DNA of 64,000 bases from Flavivirga algicola (GTDB lineage: Bacteria; Bacteroidota; Bacteroidia; Flavobacteriales; Flavobacteriaceae), in contig NZ_JABBHF010000011.1 of the NCBI RefSeq assembly GCF_012910715.1, positions 148,551 through 212,550 on the forward strand, in the 5' to 3' direction. Every line of letters starts with the position of its first letter. The stretch's first letter is position 1. Under the pieces are notes generated by a model. The model saw only the letters and a program-made list of their open reading frames with translations. It did not search any database and was not told where the DNA came from. Shown here in pieces: positions 8,740 to 18,373 of the stretch. Position numbers and translations under genes: made by a program.

Positions 8740-9726
8740 CTATCTCTTTATATGATCTTTAAAATCTTTATGATCTCTTTTATAGAGTTCTTCTTCAGAT
8801 AAGCTTTTAAAATAGTTATATGTTTTTAACATCCCTTCGCTTCTCTCAATTTTTGGTTCCCAATCTAATATTTTCTTAGCTAAGCTAATATCAGGTTGCC
8901 TTTGAAGCGGGTCGTCTTGTGGTAATTCTTTATATATTATTTTTTGGCCTGTACCTGTTAACTTAATAATCTCTTCAGCAAAATCTTTAATCGTTATTTC
9001 ATGTGGATTGCCAATATTAACAGGAGAAGCGTAATCACTTAATAATAATCTATAAATACCTTCCACCTGATCATCTACATAGCAAAATGATCGGGTTTGA
9101 GAACCATCACCAAATATAGTTAAATCTTCTCCTCTTAAAGCTTGTCCCATAAATGCTGGAATTACACGCCCGTCATTAAGCCTCATGCGCGGACCATATG
9201 TATTAAATATACGAACTATGCGCGTTTCCAGACCATGAAATCTATGATACGCCATAGTAATTGATTCCTGAAACCGCTTGGCTTCATCATAAACCCCTCG
9301 GGGTCCAATAGTGTTCACATTTCCATAATAATCTTCGGTTTGTGGGTGCACAAGAGGGTCTCCATATACTTCAGATGTTGATGCAATAAGTATTCTAGCC
9401 TTTTTAACTTTTGCTAGCCCAAGCAAATTATGAGTTCCCAGAGAACCTACTTTTAAAGTTTGTATAGGTATTTTTAAATAATCTATAGGACTTGCAGGTG
9501 AGGCAAAGTGTAAAATATAATCTAAATCACCTTCAATGTTTACGAATTTAGTGACATCATGCTCGATAAACTCAAAATTCGGGTTCCCTTCTAAATGAGA
9601 AAGGTTTTTTTTATCGCCAGTAATGAAGTTGTCCATTCCAATGACATAATACCCTTCGTTGATAAAACGATCGCATAAATGTGATCCTAAAAAACCTGCT
9701 ACTCCTGTAATTAAAACTTTTTTCAA
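8740..9726 (-). CDS. UDP-glucuronate decarboxylase (UDP-xylose synthase), SDR family
   Basis: A 328-residue extended SDR. The NAD-binding motif [10 protein letters not shown] is at residues 8-17. Downstream are [12 protein letters not shown], a catalytic YDEAK (about 156-160), and [19 protein letters not shown], a stretch diagnostic of UDP-glucuronate decarboxylases. It converts UDP-glucuronate, supplied by the Ugd encoded at 10879-12279, to UDP-xylose. The two genes are separated only by a dead AAA/DUF4143 gene, so they were probably adjacent once. The start is TTG at 9726, four bases after the pseudogene's last stop. UDP-glucuronate 4-epimerase is less likely given the decarboxylase-specific motifs. 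Confidence 0.88.
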   Translation of the reverse strand: MKKVLITGVAGFLGSHLCDRFINEGYYVIGMDNFITGDKKNLSHLEGNPNFEFIEHDVTKFVNIEGDLDYILHFASPASPIDYLKIPIQTLKVGSLGTHNLLGLAKVKKARILIASTSEVYGDPLVHPQTEDYYGNVNTIGPRGVYDEAKRFQESITMAYHRFHGLETRIVRIFNTYGPRMRLNDGRVIPAFMGQALRGEDLTIFGDGSQTRSFCYVDDQVEGIYRLLLSDYASPVNIGNPHEITIKDFAEEIIKLTGTGQKIIYKELPQDDPLQRQPDISLAKKILDWEPKIERSEGMLKTYNYFKSLSEEELYKRDHKDFKDHIKR

Positions 9727-9729
9727 CGC

Positions 9730-10736
9730 TTATATTTTACCCTTAATCTTTTCATTTATCAAATCTAACGGAATTACTTCAAAATTATGGCTTCTTTTTT
9801 GATAATCTTCACCTCCATAAATAATTTTCCCTCCTTCATATCCTGTTAAATGATTCCAGTACTTTAATCCTTTAAAATAATCACTTGTAACGGTTTTTCC
9901 TGATTTTATTTCAACGGGTATTAATTTCATTTCCCTTGCTGTTCCTCCAAAAATATAAGTTATTTACTTTTCCTTTATTTAATCGTTGTTTTAAAAGTTC
10001 AACGATAACCATATTCTCAAACAAATTTCCCTTAAATGGATGTAAATTTAATTGATTGGCATCCTGAACTCCCAATAAGGCACTTGCTAACCCTACATCG
10101 TAAAAATAGAGCTTAGGCATTTTTATTTAAAAGCTGGCCTATTCTCCCTGCACATAGTTTTACAAACCTTTCAAACACCACTAAATTTTCAATCCCCTTC
10201 AATTCCCTTACATCTCTTTCTATATATGTTTTAATGTAATTAAGAAACCATTTTTGAGTTTCAAAACGTTTATCATACAATGGTGGGTAAAACCCTTTAA
10301 AAATCTTTTCATGAATAGTTCTAGGTACTATGTTTTTTATTTCAGATAAAGAAAAAGGTAATAAGTTTAAATAACCCACTCTACCTACAAGGCTTTGTGT
10401 AATGTTCTGCTGTAATAAAAAATTGTTAGAGCCTGTTAATATAAACTGTGCCGTTTCATTGCTCTCGTCTAAAATTTGCTGTAAATATGAAAATAACTTT
10501 GGCGTGCGTTGAACCTCATCTAGTATTGCACCATCTGAATATTGTTCCAAAAATGCTTTTGGATCTTCTAAAGCAAAATTTCTTATGTCCAGGTTTTCTA
10601 AATTTACGTAAGGTTTATCTGGAAAGACTAATTTTACCAGTGTTGTTTTCCCTGACTGTCGTGAGCCAATAACAGCTATTGCCTTATATTGCTTAGATAA
10701 ATTTAAAAGTTCCTTCTGTGCTTCTCTTGGAATCAT
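9730..10736 (-). pseudogene. Broken AAA ATPase with DUF4143 domain (two internal deletions)
   Basis: Three minus-strand reading frames, 10736-10113, 10120-9911 and 9930-9730, are consecutive pieces of one AAA/DUF4143 ATP-binding protein, normally about 370-400 residues. Piece 1 has Walker A GSRQSGKTTL, Walker B GAILDEVQR and the sensor ILTGSNNFLL, and stops at GRIGQLLN. Piece 2 resumes at KLYFYDVGLASALLG, so about 50-60 codons of the linker region are missing along with the frame. Piece 3 resumes at KLIPVEIKSGKTV after GNEI, so about ten codons are lost with another frame change. The gene interrupts the polysaccharide operon between ugd and the UDP-xylose synthase. It is probably an acquired gene now decaying. 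Confidence 0.85.
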
Positions 10737-10878
10737 GCTTTCTTAAACTTTATACCAGTTCTGATAAAAATTACACATAAGAAAATAGAATGTTTTTGAG
10801 CTAGGCCAAAAAGAAAACTCAAGCATAGCTGTAGTTATGGTTGAATTTTATTTGAATAATTTTACGTCGGTAATAGTA

Positions 10879-12279
10879 TTACTTACCGCTACCTATTTTA
10901 TAAAAAGTAAAACCTATTTCCTCTAATTCTTTTTTGTCCAAAATACCTCTGCCGTCAAAAACAAAAGCAGGCTTTTGCATGTTTTTATAAATACGTTTCC
11001 AATCATAATTTTTAAACGCATCCCATTCAGTTAAAATAGCTATAGCATGAGAATTCTCACAAGCTTTATAAGGATCTTTATTTATGGTTAACAAATTTTT
11101 GTTTTCGTCTGATGAGCGTGTGCTTAAGTCATCTAAATCGGCATATATCCTTTTTTCTGAAACTTTAGGATCATAAACCGCAATTTTGGCTTGTTCATTT
11201 AATAAATTATCCGCAACCTTAATAGCAGCAGATTCACGAGTATCATTGGTGTCTTTTTTAAATGCCCACCCTAAAAAAGTTATCTTTTTACCTGAAACAG
11301 TATTATATAAAGTATTAACTATATTATCTGAAAAGCGATTCTTTTGATGCTCATTCATCAAGATTACTTGCTCCCAATAGTTTGCCACTTCGTTTAAATC
11401 ATAACTTTTGGCTATATATACTAAATTTAAAATATCTTTCTGAAAGCAAGAGCCTCCAAAACCAACAGATGCATTTAAAAACTTAGAGCCTATTCTGGAA
11501 TCCATTCCAATAGCTTTAGAAACTTCATTAATATCTGCTCCTGTTTTCTCACATATTTCAGACATAGCATTAATAGATGATACACGTTGAGCTAAAAAGG
11601 CATTTGCTGTAAGTTTAGAAAGCTCTGAAGACCAAACGTTAGTGGTTAATATTTTTTCTTTGGGAACCCAATTTGAATATATATCTACTAAAGCTTGAAT
11701 AGCAACCATTCCTTCCTTAACCGAAGCATCCCCTCCAATTAAAACACGATCTGGATTTAATAAATCTTGTACAGCAGTTCCTTCAGCTAGAAATTCTGGG
11801 TTCGATAAAATTTGAAATTGAACACCATTACCTGTATTATCTAATATACTTTTTATAGCTGAAGCTGTTCTGACTGGAAGTGTAGATTTTTCAACAACTA
11901 TTTTATTTTGTTTGGCAACTTTAGCTATTTGTCTCGCACAAATCTCTATATATTTTAAATCGGCTGCCATTCCTTTCCCTTTTCCGTAGGTTTTGGTAGG
12001 AGTATTTACCGATATAAAAATCATGTCTGCATTATCTATTGCTTTATCAATATCTGTAGAAAAATAAAGGTTTCTCTCTCTGGTTTCTTTAATAATATCA
12101 GCTAAACCCGGTTCAAATACAGGAAGTTCATTAAAGTTATTTGAGTTCCATGCGGCAATTCTAGCTTCATTAATATCTACAATGGTAATTTTTATATCTG
12201 GGCATTGTTTAGCTATGACAGCCATAGTTGGACCTCCTACATAACCTGCCCCTATACAGCATATATTTGTTATTTTCAT
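10879..12279 (-). CDS. ugd: UDP-glucose 6-dehydrogenase (eukaryote-like form)
   Basis: Oxidises UDP-glucose to UDP-glucuronate using two NAD+. At 466 residues and beginning with [17 protein letters not shown], it matches the longer animal-type UGDH branch common in Bacteroidota rather than the roughly 390-residue enterobacterial enzyme. The catalytic cysteine lies in [18 protein letters not shown] (about 270-287). Other landmarks are [23 protein letters not shown] and [18 protein letters not shown]. It supplies UDP-glucuronate for the downstream UDP-xylose synthase and possibly directly for glycan assembly. ATG start; 60 bp separate it from the upstream glycosyltransferase stop. Confidence 0.95.
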   Translation of the reverse strand: MKITNICCIGAGYVGGPTMAVIAKQCPDIKITIVDINEARIAAWNSNNFNELPVFEPGLADIIKETRERNLYFSTDIDKAIDNADMIFISVNTPTKTYGKGKGMAADLKYIEICARQIAKVAKQNKIVVEKSTLPVRTASAIKSILDNTGNGVQFQILSNPEFLAEGTAVQDLLNPDRVLIGGDASVKEGMVAIQALVDIYSNWVPKEKILTTNVWSSELSKLTANAFLAQRVSSINAMSEICEKTGADINEVSKAIGMDSRIGSKFLNASVGFGGSCFQKDILNLVYIAKSYDLNEVANYWEQVILMNEHQKNRFSDNIVNTLYNTVSGKKITFLGWAFKKDTNDTRESAAIKVADNLLNEQAKIAVYDPKVSEKRIYADLDDLSTRSSDENKNLLTINKDPYKACENSHAIAILTEWDAFKNYDWKRIYKNMQKPAFVFDGRGILDKKELEEIGFTFYKIGSGK

Positions 12280-12340
12280 TTGGGCATTTCTTTAAACTAC
12301 AAATTTATATAATTTATATTGCTCAAAGCATAAATAGTTT

Positions 12341-13543
12341 TTAAAGTTCATTAACGAATTCATTTAATATTTTATCTTTAGAAAAATTTTCTTCAATATA
12401 TGTTTTAGCATTTAATCCTAACTTTGAACATAACGTCTTATCCTCTTTTAAAATCTCAATTTGTTTTATAATCGGATTTATAGATTTGCCATCAAAATAA
12501 AAGCCTCCATTAGAGTCATCAAAAATCTTAGCAACTTCGCTCATTTGGTTTCCAGTAACGATAGAAGGTTTTGCACTTGCCATCATTCCCAATATTTTTG
12601 ATGGCATGACAGTATCTATCACATCATTTTTTTGAAATAAAATATGTAAATCTGCACTTGAAAGCAATGATGGCAACTCATTATATGCAACTAAATTAAA
12701 GTGTTTTACAAAATTAAAACACTTTAATTCTCGCAATAGAAACTCCTTTTCAGCCCCCTCTCCAACCACAATAACTTCTACATTAGTCAATTTTTCCAAG
12801 CCTTTTAAAACCTTCAAAAAGAAATTCCAGTCTTGTTTTGCTCCTATGTTTCCCGAATATAAGATTTTAAATGTTTCTGATTTTAAGTATCTATGCTTCT
12901 CTATTTTTATATCAGTAAACTTTTCTACATCTATCCAATTAGTTAAATAATAAGTTTTGGTTTTGGTCTTTCCCTTTAACTTATTAATCATACCATGACT
13001 TATAGTAGAAATTACATCTGCTTTTTTAAAAACATATTTTTCAATTTGTTGCAAGAGTTTTATAATAACTTCTTTTTTGCCTTTAAGTAACCCTGAATCA
13101 ATAGCTGCATCAAACTCAAAATCTTGGATATGTATCCAAAACTTAGATCTATATCTTATTTTTAAAAGCCAACCTAATAATGCTGACGTTGTAAATGGAA
13201 TAATTGAAATAATGATATCTGGCCTATTTACTTTAAACAGATTTATAAAGTTTCCGAAAGTAAAACTTATTAAATGAATTATTCGTTTTATAAAAGTTGG
13301 ATCTTTAGGAACATATTGTTTACTTCTATAAACCTTAACTCCATTTATATTTTCTTTAATTAAGTATTTTTTGGTTTTATAATCTTGTCTTATTTCCCAC
13401 TGCGGATAGTAAGGAAATCCTGTGATTACAGTAACATCAAACCCTTTGGAGACTAGATACTCCGCTTTTTGAGTTGTGTATAAGCCAATAGCACTATCTT
13501 CTGGGTGGTAATTAATACCAATAATTAATACACTTTTACTCAT
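12341..13543 (-). CDS. WcaI-family glycosyltransferase (GT4)
   Basis: A 400-residue GT-B protein beginning LIIGINYHPEDSAIGLYTTQ, with VTVITGFPYYPQWEI soon after. These are hallmarks of the WcaI (colanic acid) family. An amphipathic/hydrophobic region near 90-125 probably contacts the membrane. The C-terminal donor-binding half shows LYSGNIGAKQDW and PSKILGMMASAKPSIVTG. It acts on the cytoplasmic face, adding a sugar to the lipid-linked repeat unit; WcaI enzymes often use GDP-fucose, which would fit gmd/fcl in this locus, but the donor is inferred. Its ATG overlaps the preceding O-antigen ligase gene by 8 bp. Confidence 0.85.
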   Translation of the reverse strand: MSKSVLIIGINYHPEDSAIGLYTTQKAEYLVSKGFDVTVITGFPYYPQWEIRQDYKTKKYLIKENINGVKVYRSKQYVPKDPTFIKRIIHLISFTFGNFINLFKVNRPDIIISIIPFTTSALLGWLLKIRYRSKFWIHIQDFEFDAAIDSGLLKGKKEVIIKLLQQIEKYVFKKADVISTISHGMINKLKGKTKTKTYYLTNWIDVEKFTDIKIEKHRYLKSETFKILYSGNIGAKQDWNFFLKVLKGLEKLTNVEVIVVGEGAEKEFLLRELKCFNFVKHFNLVAYNELPSLLSSADLHILFQKNDVIDTVMPSKILGMMASAKPSIVTGNQMSEVAKIFDDSNGGFYFDGKSINPIIKQIEILKEDKTLCSKLGLNAKTYIEENFSKDKILNEFVNEL

Positions 13544-14726
13544 TAATCTTTTTCATATTTATATAGCCTAGAAAGGTAATTAAAAAAGCAAATAGAATAA
13601 CTCCTGATTGCCTTTCCAAAATATTCTCCGTTAATAAAATAACTGAATAATATAACAATATTAAGAAAAACAAAGAACTCTTTTCTTTTCTTGCTATTTT
13701 AAAATTATAATACAAAAAAAAGAGAAATATAATCAACCCAACAGCACCTGTAGACATCCATATACTTAAATATTGATTATGCGAGTTATATTTTTCTTCA
13801 ATCATCTCATGATTATTATAAGTAGATACTAAGACATCTTTTGCGTCTCCTACTCCATAACCAAAAATTGGTTTTTCTAAAATTTTATTTGTTGCATTTT
13901 TATATATGGTATATCTAAGGCTAGAAGAGTTGTCAACATTTAAAACCTTGTACGAACTTACAGAAAATAATTCTGTAAACCTTTTAGTTATAGTTGGAAT
14001 AAAAACAAGAACTAAACCAACTGTAAATATTATCAAAAGAATCGACTTTTTGTTTTTCTTTAAAGAATATATCCAATAATAAATCAAACAGATAAGCAAA
14101 CCGATAACTGATCCTTTCTGAGCTAAAATTAATAATATACCTAAAAGAAAAATGTTTCCTAAAACTATTAGCCAACTCTTTATCGAATACTTATAGTCCT
14201 TTAATAAATTAACAGACACGATTAAAGCAAGACTTATGAAAATTGAAGCATAAATAGGGTGTTGACCTATAAATGGAATATTATGTTGAATATGGTACCT
14301 GAAATCCATTAAAGGATTTTCAGCATTAAAAGCACCTTCTAACCATAAAAAAATAATTATAAAAAAACAGTATAATATAGTAGACACATAAAATACTGAC
14401 GTTGCATTTTTTAATAATGATTCTCTTTCTCTTTTTTCGATACTTATATTAAGAAAGCTAAATGCCAGTGGAATAATTAAAAGGGATAATCTAGTTTCTA
14501 AAACCTTTACCCCATAATATATATTTATCGTATATAATAAGCTAAATAGGTATATTAGGTACAATGAAGAATAAATAATGAACCTATACCAATCAACCTT
14601 CTTATTTTTTATTAAACAAAAAATTGAGAATATCAGCAACAATACAACAGGTAGCCCTTTAATATTATTAGGTAACAATGGAAAAACACAAAATAATAAG
14701 ATTATATATTTAAATATATTATTCAC
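13536..14726 (-). CDS. O-antigen ligase / Wzy-C family membrane protein
   Basis: A 396-residue polytopic protein with about ten membrane helices. The long periplasmic loop carries the family signature: KPIFGYGVGDAKDVL followed by YNSHNQYLSIWMSTGAVGL (roughly residues 288-330). It should act in the periplasm, either ligating the polymer to an acceptor (WaaL role) or polymerising repeat units (Wzy role). Sequence alone does not separate these. A second, unrelated multi-spanning protein at 15849-17270 is the better Wzy candidate, so the ligase role is plausible here. GTG start; it overlaps the following WcaI-family gene by 8 bp. Confidence 0.8.
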   Translation of the reverse strand: MNNIFKYIILLFCVFPLLPNNIKGLPVVLLLIFSIFCLIKNKKVDWYRFIIYSSLYLIYLFSLLYTINIYYGVKVLETRLSLLIIPLAFSFLNISIEKRERESLLKNATSVFYVSTILYCFFIIIFLWLEGAFNAENPLMDFRYHIQHNIPFIGQHPIYASIFISLALIVSVNLLKDYKYSIKSWLIVLGNIFLLGILLILAQKGSVIGLLICLIYYWIYSLKKNKKSILLIIFTVGLVLVFIPTITKRFTELFSVSSYKVLNVDNSSSLRYTIYKNATNKILEKPIFGYGVGDAKDVLVSTYNNHEMIEEKYNSHNQYLSIWMSTGAVGLIIFLFFLYYNFKIARKEKSSLFFLILLYYSVILLTENILERQSGVILFAFLITFLGYINMKKINE

Positions 14727-14755
14727 AAATTTCTTTTATTTATTCTCTATAATAT

Positions 14756-15841
14756 TTAATCACTGCTTAGTACTTTTTCTAATCTTTCCAAAAAAGTATC
14801 TAGCTTATAAAAAGAAGTTGCTTTTTTATAGTTATTAAATCCTATTATTTTATATTCATCTAACTTCTTATGAATTAATACTAATTTCTTTGCTAATAAA
14901 TCAGGCCTTCTCTTTTCGATATAAAAACCATTTTTATATTCATCTATAATATCAAGTATTCCTGGAAGTTTGGTCGTTACGATGATATTTCCGTTTGCCA
15001 TTGCTTCTAAAATAGTCAAAGGAACCCCTTCATTATAAGAAGGTAAAATAAAAATGGTGTTTCTTAAATATGCGTTTCTCTTTTCTTCACCAGTAAGAAT
15101 GCCTAAATATTTACAATTATTACCTAATAATGAAAAATACTTATCAACTTTTAATTTGATAGAGGGATCAATATTTCCAGCAAATTCAACTGAAAAATCG
15201 ACCTCTCCTTTTTTTAATAACAGAAGAGCTTCAAAAAAATCAAAAAGACCTTTTTCAGTCATTAAATTACTAAGGTATAATAATCTTAATTTACTGAAAT
15301 CCTTCTTCTCAATCTCTCCTAAAGTACTGATAACATGTTCTTCCACAAAATTTGGCACCACAAAAACATTTTCATTTTTTAAAAAAGGAATAAGATTATA
15401 CTTCAAATTAATTGATAATACTATACCTTTATCTGCCATGTTCAAAAGCTTTGTAAAAACCTTTTTTTTAAACCCTTTAAGAGATTTATAAGTATTATAT
15501 AATTCATTTCCATGAACATGAATGATTATCTCTTTTTTCAATATTTTGGATAATACTAAATACAAACTATATTTTATAACTCCCAAAAACGTTTGACCAA
15601 TTGATATATATACTTTATCAACCTTCAATACTTTTTTAAGATAAAAATTAGTTTTAAAATAAAACAATATTTTTTTTAATGTAAACTTCCCTAAACTCTC
15701 TTCGAAATCTGGATTTGATGTGTTTATATAAGAAATTTTAATATTATCATATTTCAAGGGAAGATGTTCCAAAATACTATCATTAACAACTGTATTACCA
15801 GTAATAGGTAATGAAAAAGGGCCTATTAGCAATATTCTCAT
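14756..15841 (-). CDS. Glycosyltransferase family 4
   Basis: A 361-residue GT-B protein. The N-terminus is MRILLIGPFSLPITGNTVVN, with IIHVHGNELYNT at about 128-139 and the GT1/GT4 C-terminal core LLYLSNLMTEKGLFDFFEAL, then LPSYNEGVPLTILEAMANG, where the E of LPSYNEG and the E of ILEAM are the conserved EX7E donor-binding pair. It adds one sugar of the repeat unit; donor and linkage are unknown. It lies 29 bp before the O-antigen ligase gene and follows the Wzy-like gene by 7 bp, in the same transcript. Confidence 0.88.
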   Translation of the reverse strand: MRILLIGPFSLPITGNTVVNDSILEHLPLKYDNIKISYINTSNPDFEESLGKFTLKKILFYFKTNFYLKKVLKVDKVYISIGQTFLGVIKYSLYLVLSKILKKEIIIHVHGNELYNTYKSLKGFKKKVFTKLLNMADKGIVLSINLKYNLIPFLKNENVFVVPNFVEEHVISTLGEIEKKDFSKLRLLYLSNLMTEKGLFDFFEALLLLKKGEVDFSVEFAGNIDPSIKLKVDKYFSLLGNNCKYLGILTGEEKRNAYLRNTIFILPSYNEGVPLTILEAMANGNIIVTTKLPGILDIIDEYKNGFYIEKRRPDLLAKKLVLIHKKLDEYKIIGFNNYKKATSFYKLDTFLERLEKVLSSD

Positions 15842-15848
15842 TTAAAGT

Positions 15849-17270
15849 TTACTTTTTTAAAATATTTTTAATAATAATCAATAATACTTTTGGAACAAAC
15901 AACATCCCTATTAAAGGTCCTATATAATAAGAAATACCATTTGTTAAATCTCCTCTTAGCAAAAATAATAAGTGAACCGCAAAATAAAAAGACACTATAC
16001 ACTTAAGAGGATCTGAAGAATACAACCAATTCAAAAACACTTTAACTATAAAAAATACTAAAATAATAGGAAATAGAATAACACCTAAGATTCCAAAATT
16101 AAGGATACCTTCTGAAATAAATGGGTTTGATAAATTATCAAACCACATAGAATAATTTTTCATTAAATAACGCCCTCCTAACTTGCCTGAACCTATAGGC
16201 TTACTAACCCAAATTGATCTTGGAATGAAAAAAAATATACTTCCTAGTAATTGATGTCCATAAGTAATTCCATTTTTTGATACATTATCTATAGTGGACA
16301 ACGTATTAGAATAGGCATCGTAGTGTAGTGATTTAAATTCCTTTTGAATACTTTCCTTACTTACTCGTTCAAAAATCTCTGTTGGGTTTTCCTTAATGCC
16401 CATAATTCCTTGCTGAGAATGGGTAAAAATAGACATTATAGGAAATATAAAAATCATAACCAAGAAGAAAAAAATCATCATTTTCCTATTAGTATTCAAT
16501 AATTTTGGAAAAGCACAAAACAGAAGTGTTATATATAATGGACCTAAAGCATTTCGCTTCTCAATAAATGGGTTTTTTACTATTACAAAAAACAATAATA
16601 AAATAAGTGTAAAAACAAAAATATATAACATGTTTCTCGATAAGTTTTCTCTTTTATTCTTTATGTATAAAATACCTAAAAATAAAGCTCCTGAAGGGAT
16701 GGAAAAAAAGATTTTTCTAACAATCAAATTCTGTATCATAGTAAGCCCGGTATTTGCTTTACCATGAAATAAAATCAATTCACTTATTAGATTTCTATAA
16801 AATAATAATAAAAACCCAGAAATGATTAAAATCAAAAAAATTAGAAGAGGTACAAACTTATTAAATGTCAAGTTCTTGTATTCTATTGTTTTAGGCTCGA
16901 AGTATTTCTTTTTTAATACTATATAAGTTAATAAAAAAACTAAATTGAAAACGCTTATATATGTGTTAAGAACAATTACTTCTTTAGGTTTAAAAGGATA
17001 GGTGTTAGGAAATAAACTTAAAGCTTCTAACCCGTCTAATTGAACTAAAGGGGCTATATAAAAAAACAAGAAATTAAAAACAAAATACACTGTTACAAAC
17101 GGTGAATATATTTTCTCAATTATTAAATGATAAATTAAAATAAGAACAAAAACAAATAACAACCCAATAAATGATATATTTACAGCCCAATAAACAGAAT
17201 GAAAAGCATTCATAAAAATTAGGCTGAACAAAACAAAAAATAAAACTAAACTTTTATTACTCTCCACCAA
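15849..17270 (-). CDS. Probable oligosaccharide repeat-unit polymerase (Wzy-like membrane protein)
   Basis: A 473-residue protein with about 12 predicted membrane helices and two longer extracytoplasmic loops, one containing SIFFFIPRSIWVSKPIGSGKLGG and one with SNPFISEGILNFGILG. The arrangement IPRxxWxxKPxG with a later SEGxxNFG is typical of O-antigen/oligosaccharide polymerases of the OxlB/Wzy type. Its place in the cluster supports polymerisation of lipid-linked repeat units in the periplasm. The start is TTG, or GTG one codon later, and it overlaps the upstream glycosyltransferase gene by 14 bp. Low conservation of Wzy proteins limits certainty. Confidence 0.75.
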   Translation of the reverse strand: MVESNKSLVLFFVLFSLIFMNAFHSVYWAVNISFIGLLFVFVLILIYHLIIEKIYSPFVTVYFVFNFLFFYIAPLVQLDGLEALSLFPNTYPFKPKEVIVLNTYISVFNLVFLLTYIVLKKKYFEPKTIEYKNLTFNKFVPLLIFLILIISGFLLLFYRNLISELILFHGKANTGLTMIQNLIVRKIFFSIPSGALFLGILYIKNKRENLSRNMLYIFVFTLILLLFFVIVKNPFIEKRNALGPLYITLLFCAFPKLLNTNRKMMIFFFLVMIFIFPIMSIFTHSQQGIMGIKENPTEIFERVSKESIQKEFKSLHYDAYSNTLSTIDNVSKNGITYGHQLLGSIFFFIPRSIWVSKPIGSGKLGGRYLMKNYSMWFDNLSNPFISEGILNFGILGVILFPIILVFFIVKVFLNWLYSSDPLKCIVSFYFAVHLLFLLRGDLTNGISYYIGPLIGMLFVPKVLLIIIKNILKK

Positions 17271-18363
17271 CTCTGTTTTTATTTATCTCTATTTGAGCAT
17301 AATCAACAGCCTTTTTTAATCCGTCAACCATAATAGACATTGTTCTTTTACTAAAATAGTATTCCTGAGCATTTTTGCTTAATAATAACGCCTTTTTGGG
17401 ATTACTAGATAAGTCTAGTATAATTTCTGATAGTTTTTTTACATCCTCTTTATAAATAATCCCATTTATATTATTAATTATATTAAAAATTTCACCTCCT
17501 GTTATTGCATTTTCTGTTGTAACAAAAGGAACTCCGTAAGCAAAAGCATTGAGTACTGTTAAACCTGCTTGACCAGGAGAAATAAGAGCTATTGCTCGTC
17601 TATAATATTCCATTAAAACATCTTGATTAAAGATTGCTCCTTTTAATATTATTTTTTCTGTTAATTGGTGTTTTTTTACCCAACTTTTAATATTGTCTTT
17701 CTCTTCTCCATCCCCTATCACAACAAGAGGTTCTATTGAAGGGTTCTGCTTATATGCAAGTAAATATGCATCAAGTAAATCTAAAATCTTTTTTGCCTTA
17801 TATAGGGTACCAACAAAAAGAAAATGCTTTTTTACATCTAACAGATCAATTTTATGGTCTACCTGTACTGTATTATGAGCAACAAAAAGTTTTGTCCTAT
17901 TTATAGCTCCATCTTCAACATATCTACGAATTGGATAATCTGTATAAAAAACTATAGAATCAGCTTTGTTCATTAATTTAAATCTAAAGAAATCCCATTT
18001 TTTATCTGAATCAAATCTTTTACTATAGGATGCCGAAACTCCTATCGACCAAAACGTAAGGGAAAAACTTCTATTTCTTATAAATCCTAAACTCCAAAAT
18101 GGCCAAATATGTAAATCACCCAATGCAATAACAGCATCATATTGAATTGCCAGTTTTTTTATATTTTCTTTAAAAAAAATAAAAGGCCCTCTTGTTTTTG
18201 GAGTTAATATTACTTCTTTAAATTTTGTTTTTTCTTCATTTACAATTTTACCATAGTGAGCTACAGTAACTTGAAATTGTTCTGCAAGTAAATTATAAAC
18301 AGGTAGCCTATATTCTAAAATACAATTTGTTAGTATTAAAAGTTTTTTTTTTTCTTGATACAC
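17257..18363 (-). CDS. Glycosyltransferase family 4
   Basis: A 368-residue GT-B protein with N-terminal LLILTNCILEYRLPVYNLLA and C-terminal donor domain FLFVGTLYKAKKILDLLDAY, PLVVIGDGEEKDNIKSW and PGQAGLTVLNAFAYGVPFVT. The start is GTG at 18363, ten bases downstream of the wecB stop; no upstream ATG is available without running into wecB. It overlaps the Wzy-like gene by 14 bp. Probably transfers one sugar of the repeat unit; being next to wecB/wecC, a ManNAc/ManNAcA donor is plausible, but that is inference. Confidence 0.85.
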   Translation of the reverse strand: MYQEKKKLLILTNCILEYRLPVYNLLAEQFQVTVAHYGKIVNEEKTKFKEVILTPKTRGPFIFFKENIKKLAIQYDAVIALGDLHIWPFWSLGFIRNRSFSLTFWSIGVSASYSKRFDSDKKWDFFRFKLMNKADSIVFYTDYPIRRYVEDGAINRTKLFVAHNTVQVDHKIDLLDVKKHFLFVGTLYKAKKILDLLDAYLLAYKQNPSIEPLVVIGDGEEKDNIKSWVKKHQLTEKIILKGAIFNQDVLMEYYRRAIALISPGQAGLTVLNAFAYGVPFVTTENAITGGEIFNIINNINGIIYKEDVKKLSEIILDLSSNPKKALLLSKNAQEYYFSKRTMSIMVDGLKKAVDYAQIEINKNRVGGE

Positions 18364-18373
18364 CTCGAATATT

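Noticed and set aside
9730..10736. Programmed frameshifting to explain the split AAA/DUF4143 gene
   Set aside because: Coding segments are missing between the pieces, not just shifted by one base, so frameshifting could not restore the protein.
10737..10878. Possible insertion-sequence remnant upstream of the AAA/DUF4143 pseudogene
   Set aside because: No transposase fragment, terminal inverted repeat or target duplication could be seen in the 140 bp.
15054..15491. Plus-strand frame of 145 codons inside the GT4 gene at 14756-15841
   Set aside because: No family features, no ribosome-binding region, and it lies fully antisense to a clear glycosyltransferase.
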